In this document: positions 7,867-16,502 of the stretch, piece by piece
Numbering within the stretch: the first letter of the stretch is position 1
How the letters are laid out: every line of letters starts with the position of its first letter
Assembly (NCBI GenBank): GCA_031284585.1
Contig: JAITXT010000013.1
Coordinates: 1 to 39,037 of the forward strand
Reading direction: 5' to 3'
DNA: 39,037 nt
Source: Acholeplasmatales bacterium
GTDB lineage: Bacteria; Bacillota_I; Bacilli_A; Acholeplasmatales; Acholeplasmataceae
Notes under the pieces: generated by a model
Told to the model about the DNA's origin: nothing
What the model saw: only the letters and a program-made list of their open reading frames with translations
Database searches by the model: none
Made by a program: the position numbers and the translations under genes

Positions 7867-8699
7867 TGGCAATTAATTGGTATCCTGGCCATATGGCCAA
7901 AGGTGTTCGAGAAATCAAAGAAAGCATTAAATTAGTAGATATAATTTATTATATGCTTGATGCAAGAGCTCCTATTAGTTCTATGAATTATGATATTTTA
8001 GATGCCTCACGTGGAAAAAAAATCATTCTTCTTTTTAATAAAGTAGATTTATCTGATAGAAGTGAACTAAAAAAATATATTAAGTACTATAGCGATATGG
8101 GGTATCCTTGTTTAGAGATAGATGCTAAAAACATTAAAATTGTCAAAGATATTATTAATCTAAGTAAAAAAATATTACTTGAAAAGAATTTGAAGTTAGA
8201 AAGTAGGGGTTTAAAAGAAAAAGAAATTAAGTCTATTGTTTTAGGTATTCCTAATGTCGGGAAATCTACTCTTATAAATACTATTTCTAAAAAAAGAATC
8301 ATGGAAGTAAAAAATTTTCCTGGAGTAACTAGAAATATTTCGTGGAGTAAATTATCAGAAGATATTTTTCTTCTTGATACACCTGGAGTTTTATTACCTA
8401 AATTAGATGAGAAAACTGGTTTAGTACTTTCTATTATTGGTTCTATTAAAGATTCTATTCTGCCTGAAATGGAAGTTATGAAGTTTGCTTTAAGTTTTTT
8501 ATTAAAAAAATACCCATTAAGATTAAAAGAAAAATATAATATTGTGAGCGGTGATACTATTGATACTATGTTAGAAAAAATATATAAGTCTAGAAATTTA
8601 CAAGGTGAAGTTGATTATTCAAGAGTATTTGTGATATTTCTTAAAGATATTAGAGATTATAAACTAGGTGGTCTTATTTTTGATGATCTTGAAAGATGA
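7866..8699 (+). CDS. rbgA: ribosome biogenesis GTPase RbgA (YlqF)
   Basis: RbgA is a circularly permuted GTPase needed for late assembly of the 50S subunit. The permuted order is visible: G4 FNKVD comes first (about residues 57-61), then G1 GIPNVGKST, G2 GVTRN and G3 DTPGV. The N-terminus NWYPGHMAKG is diagnostic of the family. The 277-residue length is normal, including the C-terminal helical RNA-binding domain. GTG at 7866 uses the last base of the lepB stop. The lepB-rbgA-rnhB order matches Bacillus and many Firmicutes. Confidence 0.96.
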   Translation: MAINWYPGHMAKGVREIKESIKLVDIIYYMLDARAPISSMNYDILDASRGKKIILLFNKVDLSDRSELKKYIKYYSDMGYPCLEIDAKNIKIVKDIINLSKKILLEKNLKLESRGLKEKEIKSIVLGIPNVGKSTLINTISKKRIMEVKNFPGVTRNISWSKLSEDIFLLDTPGVLLPKLDEKTGLVLSIIGSIKDSILPEMEVMKFALSFLLKKYPLRLKEKYNIVSGDTIDTMLEKIYKSRNLQGEVDYSRVFVIFLKDIRDYKLGGLIFDDLER

Positions 8700-9291
8700 A
8701 TTTGAAAAAAAGGGTTATCTAAATGGTGCTAAATATATAGCTGGAGTAGATGAGGTTGGACGTGGTCCACTAGCTGGTCCTGTAGTTGTTTGTGCAGTTG
8801 TTTTAGTAGAGAATCCTGAGTTTTCTATTATTGATGATTCTAAAAAATTAACTAAAAAGCAAAGAGAAAAATCATTTTATGAAATCTTAAAAAATACTAT
8901 TTCTTTTTCTATCTCCTTTGTAGGTCCTGAAGTGATAGATAATATAAATATTTTAGAGGCAACTAGAAAGGGAGCAATGGAGGCAATTAATAATTTATCG
9001 ATTAAACCAGATTTAGTTTTGCTTGATGCGCTTAAACTAGATTTAGATATTCCAAGTATTTCGATCATTAAAGGAGACTCTTTATCTTATTCTATTTCTG
9101 CAGCTAGTATTATTGCTAAAAAGGTAAGAGATGATTATATGCATTTAATGGATAAAGTATATCCTAATTATGACTTTATAAATAATGTCGGATATGGTAC
9201 TAAAAAGCATACGGAAAAAATATTTGAACTAGGTATTTGTCCTATTCATAGAAAATCTTTTGAACCAATTAAAAGTTTAGTTAAAAAATGA
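8683..9291 (+). CDS. rnhB: ribonuclease HII
   Basis: RNase HII cleaves RNA in RNA-DNA hybrids, including single ribonucleotides in DNA. The signature AGVDEVGRGPLAGPVV gives catalytic D23 and E24; D115 lies in VLLDAL; the fourth carboxylate lies in KKVRDDY after the SAASIIAK box. ATG at 8683 is preferred because AGGTGG precedes it by about 11 nt; an in-frame GTG at 8668 would absorb that site. The start overlaps the end of rbgA. The 202-residue length is typical of the catalytic domain without extra N-terminal domains. It is the last gene of the operon. Confidence 0.95.
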   Translation: MILKDEFEKKGYLNGAKYIAGVDEVGRGPLAGPVVVCAVVLVENPEFSIIDDSKKLTKKQREKSFYEILKNTISFSISFVGPEVIDNINILEATRKGAMEAINNLSIKPDLVLLDALKLDLDIPSISIIKGDSLSYSISAASIIAKKVRDDYMHLMDKVYPNYDFINNVGYGTKKHTEKIFELGICPIHRKSFEPIKSLVKK

Positions 9292-9344
9292 TATAGTTTT
9301 TTTACTTATAATTATCTATTTATTAATTTTTTTAAATAAAAAAG

Positions 9345-9350
9345 TATAAT
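9345..9350 (+). promoter_or_regulatory. -10 element giving a leaderless corA transcript
   Basis: TATAAT ends only 6 nt before the corA ATG at 9357, so transcription should start at or next to the start codon. No ribosome binding site is present upstream. Confidence 0.5.
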
Positions 9351-9356
9351 ATTAAT

Positions 9357-10253
9357 ATGGAAGTTAAATATTTAAATGATGGTAATATTAGTGATAAAAA
9401 AGAAAACGAAATAAATGAAGAAATAACTATTCTTAGTGTCAGAGAATTTTGTAAAAGTTCTTTTGCCAAAATAGAGAATTTTTTTTATGAGAATTTTTCT
9501 TATTCAAAATTAGAACTTTATGATGAATATTATTATATTACTTTTGTAATTCCATCTCTTGATGTAAATAGTGATTCTACTACTAAGTTTTCTCTTCTTT
9601 TAGGTAGTAAAGAATTGGTTTTTATTGATGATACAAATCTCTCTCTTGATATAATTGGGAAATTAATAACTGTTAAAAAGAAATTTAAGAGTGTTCTAGA
9701 TATTTTTTCTTTTTTCTTAAGTGAACTTATTAAAGATGATTATACAAAACTTGAAAGTTATGAGAAAACATTTGCAAAACTAGAAATTGATATTTTAGAT
9801 GAAAAAATTAAAAATGCTTCCAGAGAAATAGTAGAAATAAGAAACAAATTAATTGAAGAAGAAGATTATTATGAACAAATAGAAGATATCTTACTTAAAC
9901 TTTTATCTGATGATAATGGATTTTATGATAATTCTAATAATGATGCATTAAATAATTGTCTAACTAGAATAAAAAGACTTAATTCTCATTGTAAATCTTT
10001 GAGAGATTATGGAAATCAAGTAAGAGAATTATATCAAACTCAAGTAGATATTCAGTTAAATAAAATCATGACTATTTTAACTGTTGTTTCAGTTATTTGT
10101 ATGCCAATTACGTTAATTGCCGGTTGGTATGGTATGAATTTTAAAAATATGCCTGAACTAGATTATAAGTTTGGATATTTAATTATTATTGGAATAACTA
10201 TTTTGTTGATAATTATTTTAATAATTATTTTTAAGAAGAAAAAATATTTTTAA
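9357..10253 (+). CDS. corA: CorA-family divalent cation transporter
   Basis: CorA proteins are pentameric Mg2+/Co2+ channels. The 298-residue protein has an N-terminal cytosolic alpha/beta domain, long helices rich in Lys and Glu (about 130-235) and two C-terminal membrane helices (about 240-262 and 270-292). The loop motif YGMNF, followed by MPEL, closes the first helix and is the family selectivity signature. The C-terminus is basic (KKKKYF). No ribosome binding site precedes ATG; the message may be leaderless. Substrate (Mg2+ or another divalent ion) cannot be told from sequence. Confidence 0.92.
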   Translation: MEVKYLNDGNISDKKENEINEEITILSVREFCKSSFAKIENFFYENFSYSKLELYDEYYYITFVIPSLDVNSDSTTKFSLLLGSKELVFIDDTNLSLDIIGKLITVKKKFKSVLDIFSFFLSELIKDDYTKLESYEKTFAKLEIDILDEKIKNASREIVEIRNKLIEEEDYYEQIEDILLKLLSDDNGFYDNSNNDALNNCLTRIKRLNSHCKSLRDYGNQVRELYQTQVDIQLNKIMTILTVVSVICMPITLIAGWYGMNFKNMPELDYKFGYLIIIGITILLIIILIIIFKKKKYF

Positions 10254-10266
10254 TGGAGGATTTAAA

Positions 10267-11226
10267 ATGGGAAAAGATGTAAGTTTTAAATTTATTTGGG
10301 ACTATATAAAAAAATTTAATAGAATTATTATTCATAGGCATACTAGACCAGATTTTGATGCAATTGGTTCACAATTTGGATTAAAGTTAGCTTTAAAAAA
10401 AGAATTTCCTGATAAAGAGATTTATGCTGTTGGTGATTTAAATTTAGAGATGTATCATGCCAAAATGGATATTATACCTGATAACTATTATGAAGATGCT
10501 TTAGTTATTGTGACAGATGTAGCGGTCACAAAATTAGTATCTGATAAAAGATATTCTCTAGCTAAAAATGTTATAGTCATAGATCATCACGAAAATGAAT
10601 GTGATTTTAGGATAGATTATCAAGTAATAAGACCTAAATATAGCTCAGCTTCAATGTTAGTTTCCGATATTCTACTAGAAAACAATGTTACTCTAGATTC
10701 TGAAATTGCTTCATTTCTTTATTTAGGTGTTGTAACTGATACGGGAAGGTTTCTTTATTTAGATAGTCTTTCTGCAAGTAGTACTTTTAAAATTGCTTCT
10801 TATTTAACATCTTATGAACCAGATATTAGTCTTCTTTATGATTTATTATATACAGAAACTCTTGAATATAGAAGAAAAAAAGATACTTTTAGAGATTTTA
10901 AAGTAAGAAATGGGGTAGGTTATAGAATAAATACACCTGAGATAGTAAGAGATTCAGGGCTTGATATAGGTTCTATAAATAGAGGTATGATTAATTTGAT
11001 GTCTGGTCTTCAGGAAGTTCCAATTTGGATTTCTTTTACTTACGATCCAAATGATAATATTGTCTTAGGAGAGATTAGAAGTAGAGGAATAGTTGTAGTT
11101 GATGTAGCAAGATCATACGGTGGTGGAGGACATAACTATGCCTGTGGGTTTAGTTTAAAAGACTTTTCCAAAGTAGATGAAATAATAGATAAATTAGGAG
11201 AGTTGGTGAAAGAAAATGTTAAGTAA
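10267..11226 (+). CDS. nrnA: DHH/DHHA1 phosphoesterase, NrnA type (copy 1)
   Basis: NrnA-type proteins degrade short RNA oligonucleotides and often also pAp or cyclic dinucleotide products. The metal-binding motifs are visible: RHTRPDFDAIGS near residue 24, TDVAV, the DHH motif IDHHENE, and a DTGRF motif. The C-terminal DHHA1 substrate loop is GGGGHNYACG. GGAGG lies upstream of the ATG with normal spacing. The 319 residues are typical. The second copy follows with an 11-nt overlap; the two differ enough to be old paralogues rather than a recent duplication. Confidence 0.9.
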   Translation: MGKDVSFKFIWDYIKKFNRIIIHRHTRPDFDAIGSQFGLKLALKKEFPDKEIYAVGDLNLEMYHAKMDIIPDNYYEDALVIVTDVAVTKLVSDKRYSLAKNVIVIDHHENECDFRIDYQVIRPKYSSASMLVSDILLENNVTLDSEIASFLYLGVVTDTGRFLYLDSLSASSTFKIASYLTSYEPDISLLYDLLYTETLEYRRKKDTFRDFKVRNGVGYRINTPEIVRDSGLDIGSINRGMINLMSGLQEVPIWISFTYDPNDNIVLGEIRSRGIVVVDVARSYGGGGHNYACGFSLKDFSKVDEIIDKLGELVKENVK

Positions 11227-12235
11227 AAAATCAATAAAAGCTTGTAAAATTATTAAAAAGATAATTAAGCAATATGATAAAATTGTTTTAATTGGTCATA
11301 CTAGACCAGATGGAGATTGTTATGGTTCTGAGTTTGGACTTTATCATTTAATTAAAGATAATTATCCATCTAAAGAGGTTCATATTTCGGGAGAGGTTTG
11401 TGAATATGTTTCATTTTTAGGAACTCCAGAAATAGTTAGTGATGAATTTTTGAAAGAGGCTCTAGTAATTGCGGTAGACTGTGGGAACGTAGATAGGCTA
11501 GCTGATAAAAGAATAAGTTCTGCGCTTTATTCTGTAAAGATTGATCATCATGATGATAGTGACGAATACGCAGATATGAATTGGATAGTTCCCGCATTTT
11601 CATCTTGTTGTGAAATGATTGCTTGGTTAGCTTTTGTAAATCGTTTGAATGTTGATAAATCTGCTGGGACTGCTATCTATACTGGTATTACAACTGATAC
11701 TGGTGATTTTAAACACTTTGGAGTTACTTCAGATACTTTTCTAATTTGTTCTTATTTAGCAGACTGTGGAGTAGATGTTGAGGAAATTGCATCTTATACG
11801 GGGGCTAGAACATTAGATACCATTAAATATACTGGATATATTTATGAAAATTGCAAGTATACTAAAAATGGAGTTGTTTATATTAAAATAACTAAAGATA
11901 TTGTTGAAAAATATTCACTTTCTTATGAAAAGGCTGCTGCTGGTTTAAATAGTATTGGATATATTGAAGGATATCCTGTATGGTTTATGGCAATTGAATA
12001 TCCAAGTGAAATTAGATTAAGATTAAGATCTAAATACGAGGGAATTAATGAGTTTGCTAGAAATTATAAAGGTGGAGGTCACTCTAAAGCCGCAGGTGCT
12101 TCTCTTGATTCCTGGGATGATTTAGATAGATTACTTAGTGATATCGATAATTTTGCTAAAGAATCAAAACAAAAACATGAATTTAGTGATTTAAAAAATG
12201 CAGTAGAGATTAAAGAAGAATTTAAGGAATCATAA
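11216..12235 (+). CDS. nrnA: DHH/DHHA1 phosphoesterase, NrnA type (copy 2)
   Basis: The same fold and likely chemistry as the preceding gene. Motifs are GHTRPDGDCYGS, VDCGN, IDHHDDSDE, TTDTGDF and the C-terminal GGGHSKAAG. A charged tail of about 30 residues extends past the usual end. The pair may split the oligoribonuclease and pAp/cyclic-dinucleotide activities, but sequence alone cannot assign which copy does which. It overlaps copy 1, and GGAG upstream provides the ribosome binding site. It is followed after 2 nt by ttcA. Confidence 0.9.
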   Translation: MLSKKSIKACKIIKKIIKQYDKIVLIGHTRPDGDCYGSEFGLYHLIKDNYPSKEVHISGEVCEYVSFLGTPEIVSDEFLKEALVIAVDCGNVDRLADKRISSALYSVKIDHHDDSDEYADMNWIVPAFSSCCEMIAWLAFVNRLNVDKSAGTAIYTGITTDTGDFKHFGVTSDTFLICSYLADCGVDVEEIASYTGARTLDTIKYTGYIYENCKYTKNGVVYIKITKDIVEKYSLSYEKAAAGLNSIGYIEGYPVWFMAIEYPSEIRLRLRSKYEGINEFARNYKGGGHSKAAGASLDSWDDLDRLLSDIDNFAKESKQKHEFSDLKNAVEIKEEFKES

Positions 12236-12237
12236 CT

Positions 12238-13077
12238 TTGAAAACTTTAGATTTAATTGATAAAGCACTTGAAAAAACTTACCGTAAAGATGTATTAACT
12301 CCTTTTATTAAGGCGATTAACGATTATAAACTGATTGAAGAAAATGATAAAATTGCGGTATGTATATCAGGAGGGAAAGATTCTCTTATTCTAGCTAAAT
12401 TATTTCAAAGATTAAAAGTACATAATAAATTTAACTTTGAATTAGAATTTATATCTATGGATCCTGGATATTTAGCCGAAAATAGAAGATTACTTGAATC
12501 TAATTGTGAAAATCTAGGAATTCCTATTAAGATTTTTAATAGTGATATCTTTGAAGTAGTTGAAAAAGTGAGTGGTGATTATCCTTGTTATTTATGTGCA
12601 AGAATGCGTAGAGGGTTTCTATATAAGGCGGCATCTGATCTAGGATGCAATAAAATTGCGCTTGCTCATCATATGGATGATGTAATTGAAACGACCCTTA
12701 TAAACATGTTTTATGGAAGTCAATTTAAAACTATGATTCCTAAATTAGATGCAAAGAACTTCCCTAACATGACTCTTATAAGACCTTTATTTTATATAAG
12801 AGAAAAAGATATTATCAGATTTCAAAATTTCTGTGAATTTGAATCAATTGATTGTGGGTGTGTAGTTGCTTGTCATAAATATTCATCTAAAAGATATGAA
12901 GTAAAACAATTAATAAAACAACTTGAAAAAATAGATAAAAAGATACCTTTATCTATATTTAATAGTGCAAGTAACATTAATCTTCTTGCTGTTCTTGGTT
13001 ATTTTAATGAGAATAAAAAGACTTCATTTGAAGATGTCTATCAGAATAGAAAAGATAGTATAGAGGAAAAAGAATAG
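12238..13077 (+). CDS. ttcA: TtcA-like tRNA 2-thiolation protein
   Basis: This is an ATP-dependent PP-loop enzyme of the TtcA family, which thiolates cytidine 32 of tRNA using an Fe-S cluster. The PP-loop is SGGKDS (44-49). Cluster cysteines are C117 and C120 in CYLCARMRRG, plus a third from the CGCVVAC segment (C206-C212). The LAHHMDDVIET motif is also present. TTG is used as start, with AAGGAA 10 nt upstream; no in-frame ATG or GTG lies near the N-terminus. Exact target nucleotide is inferred from family. It ends the corA-nrnA-nrnA-ttcA unit. Confidence 0.85.
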   Translation: MKTLDLIDKALEKTYRKDVLTPFIKAINDYKLIEENDKIAVCISGGKDSLILAKLFQRLKVHNKFNFELEFISMDPGYLAENRRLLESNCENLGIPIKIFNSDIFEVVEKVSGDYPCYLCARMRRGFLYKAASDLGCNKIALAHHMDDVIETTLINMFYGSQFKTMIPKLDAKNFPNMTLIRPLFYIREKDIIRFQNFCEFESIDCGCVVACHKYSSKRYEVKQLIKQLEKIDKKIPLSIFNSASNINLLAVLGYFNENKKTSFEDVYQNRKDSIEEKE

Positions 13078-13165
13078 AATTATAAGGTATTTATTATGTG
13101 ATTATCTTTAAAAATTTCTTTGAATTTTATAAAAAGATAAATTTCTAAATAAATATTTAATTATA

Positions 13166-13174
13166 TGGTAAAAT
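13166..13174 (+). promoter_or_regulatory. extended -10 (TGG-TAAAAT) of mgtC-mnmE
   Basis: TGGTAAAAT lies 26 nt before the mgtC ATG at 13200, with AAAGAGGTG as ribosome binding site between. The surrounding TATGGTAAAATT is identical to that of the 4304 operon. Confidence 0.55.
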
Positions 13175-13199
13175 TGTATCACTTTAAAAGAGGTGTATT

Positions 13200-13727
13200 A
13201 TGAGTATATTAGTAATTGATAAAAGTTTAATAAGTACGGAAGCATTTTTAGGTTCAATTATTTTACCACTAGCATTGGTGTTTGTTTTGACTGCCGCAAT
13301 TGGATTTGAAAGACAAAATATTGGTAAAGCAGCAGGATTAACATCACATATCTTTGTGGGTATTTCAGCATGTGGAGTTGCTATTATGCAAAGACTTATG
13401 TTTGAGGAAACTCTTGAACTAGTGAGAATTGGACTTCAAGTTGAAGCAAGTCCTTCAAGAATTATTGCTCAAGTGGTAACTGGAATTGGTTTTATTGGTG
13501 CAGGTGTTATCTTAAAAGATAATTCTAATATGATTAAAGGTATTACTACTGCAGCAACCTTATTTGCTACTGCAATGATAGGAATAATTATTGGAAGTGG
13601 ATATTTAACTTTAGGAGGAATTCTATCTTTTATTATCATTATCTTTCTTTATTCAAGAGATTTGAGTAGAAAAGTAAATCCTTTTATTAATCATAGATTG
13701 GAGAAAATGGAAGATCATCATCAATGA
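13200..13727 (+). CDS. mgtC: MgtC/SapB family membrane protein
   Basis: The 175-residue protein has about four to five membrane segments. The family core is clear: FERQNIGKAAGLTSHIFVGI, then VVTGIGFIGAGVIL, then KGITTAATLFATAMIG. MgtC/SapB proteins are tied to magnesium homeostasis and membrane potential, but the mechanism is not settled. The protein ends soon after the last helix, so the C-terminal ACT-like domain of longer members is absent. Its stop overlaps the mnmE start (ATGA), so the two are cotranslated. Together with CorA this gives two magnesium-linked genes within 4 kb. Confidence 0.9.
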   Translation: MSILVIDKSLISTEAFLGSIILPLALVFVLTAAIGFERQNIGKAAGLTSHIFVGISACGVAIMQRLMFEETLELVRIGLQVEASPSRIIAQVVTGIGFIGAGVILKDNSNMIKGITTAATLFATAMIGIIIGSGYLTLGGILSFIIIIFLYSRDLSRKVNPFINHRLEKMEDHHQ

Positions 13728-15073
13728 TAGATTTATTTGCTGATACTATTTGTGCTATTAGTTCTCCCCTTGGAAAAGGTGGAGTATCTTTAATTAGAGT
13801 AAGCGGAACTAAAGCAATAGAAATAGTAAGCCTCATTTTTTCTAGAAAGAATTTGGGGGCTTTAGAAAGTAATAAAGTAGTTTATGGTTCGATAATAAAT
13901 AAAAATACACGTGAAGTAATTGATGAAGTTTTATTAACTATTTTTAGGGAACCTAAATCATATACTATGGAAGATGTGATTGAAATTTCTTGTCATGGAG
14001 GGATAGTAGTTACTAACTTAGTATTACAAGAAATTATTAATGCTGGTGCTAGATTAGCTCTTCCTGGTGAATTTACTAAACGCGCATATTTAAACGGCAG
14101 AATATCCCTTGTAGAAGCGGAATCTATCAATGATTTAATTAATGCAAAAAATGAATTATCTGTTTATTTATCTAATAATAGAAAAGGTTTTGTAGATACT
14201 TTAAATAGTTATTATATTTCCTTAATTGAAATAAATGCCAGCTTAGAAGTTAAAATCGATTATCCTGAATTTTTTGAATCTTTAGATAGTGATACGGATA
14301 TTTATTCTATAAAACAAAAAGTAATTTCTATAAATGAGAAGATTAAAGTTGAAATTAAAAACTCTCTAAAGAAAAAAATAATAAGAGATGGTGTTAATTG
14401 TGCAATTGTTGGTAGTCCTAATGTTGGTAAATCTAGTCTTCTAAATTCTTTTCTAGGATTTAATAAAGCACTTGTTTCTAATTTACCTGGTACAACTAGG
14501 GATATCGTAGAAGGGAGTATTGCTTATAAAGGGTTTTCTTTTAATTTTTTTGATACTGCAGGGATCAGAAATACAAAAAATCAAATAGAAGAATTAGGTA
14601 TTAATAAGACAAATGAAATGATAGAGAATAGTGATATCATCCTCTTTGTTCGAGAAAATAAAGTTTCAAAAAACGATTTTTTAATTAAAAATAAAATAAA
14701 AAACCTAAATTATATTGAAATAATTAACAAAGCAGATCTATTTACAAGTCGTGATGAAAAAGATGCTCTTTATGTATCTGCAATTAATAATACAGGGACT
14801 TTAGAGATTTTAGATTTAATAATAAAAAAAGCAAATCTTTTTGAAGTGAAAGATAAGATTAAATATATAAATAATGAAAGAGTAAGTAACCTGCTTTATT
14901 TAATAGGAGATAATCTTGATGAAATTATTAAGTTAATTGATTCTAATCAAAATCTAGATATGATTATCTTGGAATTAAAAGATTCACTTCATAAATTCGA
15001 AGAAATATTAGGAACAAATTTTGTCGAAGATACTTTTAGTAATATATTTAAAAACTTTTGTGTTGGAAAATAA
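13724..15073 (+). CDS. mnmE: tRNA modification GTPase MnmE
   Basis: MnmE with MnmG installs the carboxymethylaminomethyl group at wobble uridine 34. The N-terminal folate-binding domain starts DTICAISSPLGKGG and contains EISCHGG and PGEFTKRAYLNGR. The inserted G domain has GSPNVGKSS (230-238), the DTAGI switch and NKAD. The C-terminus ends FCVGK with catalytic C446; most members have FCIGK. The 449-residue length is normal. mnmG is not in the window. It overlaps mgtC by 4 nt and converges on the lipoprotein gene with 3 nt between stops. Confidence 0.96.
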   Translation: MIDLFADTICAISSPLGKGGVSLIRVSGTKAIEIVSLIFSRKNLGALESNKVVYGSIINKNTREVIDEVLLTIFREPKSYTMEDVIEISCHGGIVVTNLVLQEIINAGARLALPGEFTKRAYLNGRISLVEAESINDLINAKNELSVYLSNNRKGFVDTLNSYYISLIEINASLEVKIDYPEFFESLDSDTDIYSIKQKVISINEKIKVEIKNSLKKKIIRDGVNCAIVGSPNVGKSSLLNSFLGFNKALVSNLPGTTRDIVEGSIAYKGFSFNFFDTAGIRNTKNQIEELGINKTNEMIENSDIILFVRENKVSKNDFLIKNKIKNLNYIEIINKADLFTSRDEKDALYVSAINNTGTLEILDLIIKKANLFEVKDKIKYINNERVSNLLYLIGDNLDEIIKLIDSNQNLDMIILELKDSLHKFEEILGTNFVEDTFSNIFKNFCVGK

Positions 15074-15076
15074 ATT

Positions 15077-15973
15077 TTAGATATCTATAATATTATAAGC
15101 AATATTAGTATAAGACTTACGAGGAAATTCAAAGACTACGTAAACATCTTTTTGAATTAAATTTCTATTGATGATTGATGCTGACTTTGTGAATTCAATG
15201 TTAAGAGTTAAATCAACTAACTCAACTTTCCTAAGTCTATATTCGTTATAGAAAGCACCAATATTACTGCTTGAAAATTTATTTTTGATAATTAAAAAGA
15301 ATCTATTAGCAAAAAAACTTTCATCATATTCAAGGTGTTCTCTAGCCTCATCACTTAATAAATCAAAATTTATAAAATCTTGATAAGATATAAAGGCTGA
15401 CTTATCATCAAAACTAATATTATCAGGATCTAAAAAGAAAAAATAAAATCTATATTCATCATCTAGAGTTGAAACATTTTCTATTTCTAGATTTAATTTA
15501 TATTCTACTGAAAAATCAAGTACCCCGTCAGCGATCTTATCAACAGTTGTTTGGTCAAGTTTTCTTATTTCAAAACAAATTAAATATTGGTGGATTGAAG
15601 TATCTTCTTTATAGATATCTTTTTTTAAATTGATATCATAGGTTCCATCATTAGTATTACTAAAACTAGAAACTTCATAATGAGTGTAAAAATAAAGGGA
15701 ATTACTAGTATCAGTGAAAAGATAAACGTTGTAACTATTAAAGAAATCTCCTGGATAACTAAACTTGTCTAGGATCTCTTGAGAAAAAGTTAGATCTTTA
15801 TATTCTTCATAGGTAGAAATAGTTAGTGGTTCATTAATTTCAAAATTAATATCACTGTATTCCACCACAAAAAAACTATAATCTCTTTTATCTGGATTAT
15901 CCTTGCATGAATAAAGTAGTGCGGTTCCTAATAAAACTAATGCTAATAAAATGAATTTTGAAAATAATCTCAT
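15077..15973 (-). CDS. lipoprotein of unknown function
   Basis: The N-terminus is a lipoprotein signal with a hydrophobic core and the lipobox LLYSC, which makes C23 the lipidated residue; the mature protein should sit on the outer face of the membrane. The remaining 275 residues are rich in Asp, Glu, Tyr, Phe and Ser with many short strand-like runs and repeated use of INFEIN/LNLEIE-type segments, suggesting a beta-rich domain. I recognise no family. A strong GGGAGG lies 14 nt upstream of ATG. The gene is divergent from smpB and shares a 66-nt promoter region with it. Confidence 0.75.
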   Translation of the reverse strand: MRLFSKFILLALVLLGTALLYSCKDNPDKRDYSFFVVEYSDINFEINEPLTISTYEEYKDLTFSQEILDKFSYPGDFFNSYNVYLFTDTSNSLYFYTHYEVSSFSNTNDGTYDINLKKDIYKEDTSIHQYLICFEIRKLDQTTVDKIADGVLDFSVEYKLNLEIENVSTLDDEYRFYFFFLDPDNISFDDKSAFISYQDFINFDLLSDEAREHLEYDESFFANRFFLIIKNKFSSSNIGAFYNEYRLRKVELVDLTLNIEFTKSASIINRNLIQKDVYVVFEFPRKSYTNIAYNIIDI

Positions 15974-16005
15974 AAATGGCTCATTTCCTCCCGTTTACCT
16001 AAATA

Positions 16006-16015
16006 ATTATATAAT
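16006..16015. promoter_or_regulatory. palindromic bidirectional -10 between lipoprotein gene and smpB
   Basis: ATTATATAAT contains TATAAT on both strands (16010-16015 plus; 16006-16011 minus). Each lies at a suitable distance from the ribosome binding site of its own gene: AAGGAG at 16022-16027 for smpB and GGGAGG at about 15987-15992 for the lipoprotein. No -35 is clear on either side. Confidence 0.5.
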
Positions 16016-16039
16016 AATAACAAGGAGAAAATGTAAATA

Positions 16040-16501
16040 ATGGCTAGAGAAGAATATTTGTTAATTATTCAAAATAAAAAACTTAATCTTGAATATTTTG
16101 TAATTGATTCTATCGAAGCAGGAATGAAATTATATGGTTCAGAAATAAAGAGTATTAGAGACAAGAAAATTAATATTAATGACGCTTTTATTACTTTTAA
16201 AGGAAGAATACCGATGCTTACTAATGCCCATATTTCTAAATATTCATTTTCAAATATTTTCAATCATATTGAAACTAGACCCAGAGAATTACTTTTACAT
16301 AAAAGTGAAATAACAAAACTATTAAAAAAAATAAAAGAAGGTGGATTTACATTAGTACCTTCTAAAGTATATATTAAAGAAGGTATTGCCAAAATAGAAA
16401 TATGTTTATGTAAAGGTAAGAAAAATTACGATAAAAGACAAGATCTAAAAGAAAAAGATGAAAAAAGATATATGGATAAAATAGTTAAGGGGAAATATTA
16501 A
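16040..16501 (+). CDS. smpB: SsrA-binding protein SmpB
   Basis: SmpB binds tmRNA and carries it to stalled ribosomes. The fold markers are present: LNLEYFVIDSIEAGMKLYGSE at about residues 14-34, KSIR, the NAHIS-Y segment, LLLHKSEI and the KVYIKEGIAKIEICLCKGKK strand, followed by a lysine-rich helical tail that enters the decoding centre. The 153 residues match the family. AAGGAG lies 12 nt before ATG, and an ATGTAA start-stop pair sits between the two. The tmRNA gene itself is not seen here. It leads a three-gene unit with patatin and PAP2. Confidence 0.95.
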   Translation: MAREEYLLIIQNKKLNLEYFVIDSIEAGMKLYGSEIKSIRDKKININDAFITFKGRIPMLTNAHISKYSFSNIFNHIETRPRELLLHKSEITKLLKKIKEGGFTLVPSKVYIKEGIAKIEICLCKGKKNYDKRQDLKEKDEKRYMDKIVKGKY

Positions 16502-16502
16502 A

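Noticed and set aside
7035-9068. Minus-strand open frames at 7035-7217, 8087-8302 and 8877-9068
   Set aside because: They lie inside lepB, rbgA and rnhB, whose catalytic motifs are intact; none has its own SD.
16069-16263. Minus-strand frame inside smpB, and a similar one at 34447-34641 inside comEC
   Set aside because: Both are shadows of conserved plus-strand genes.
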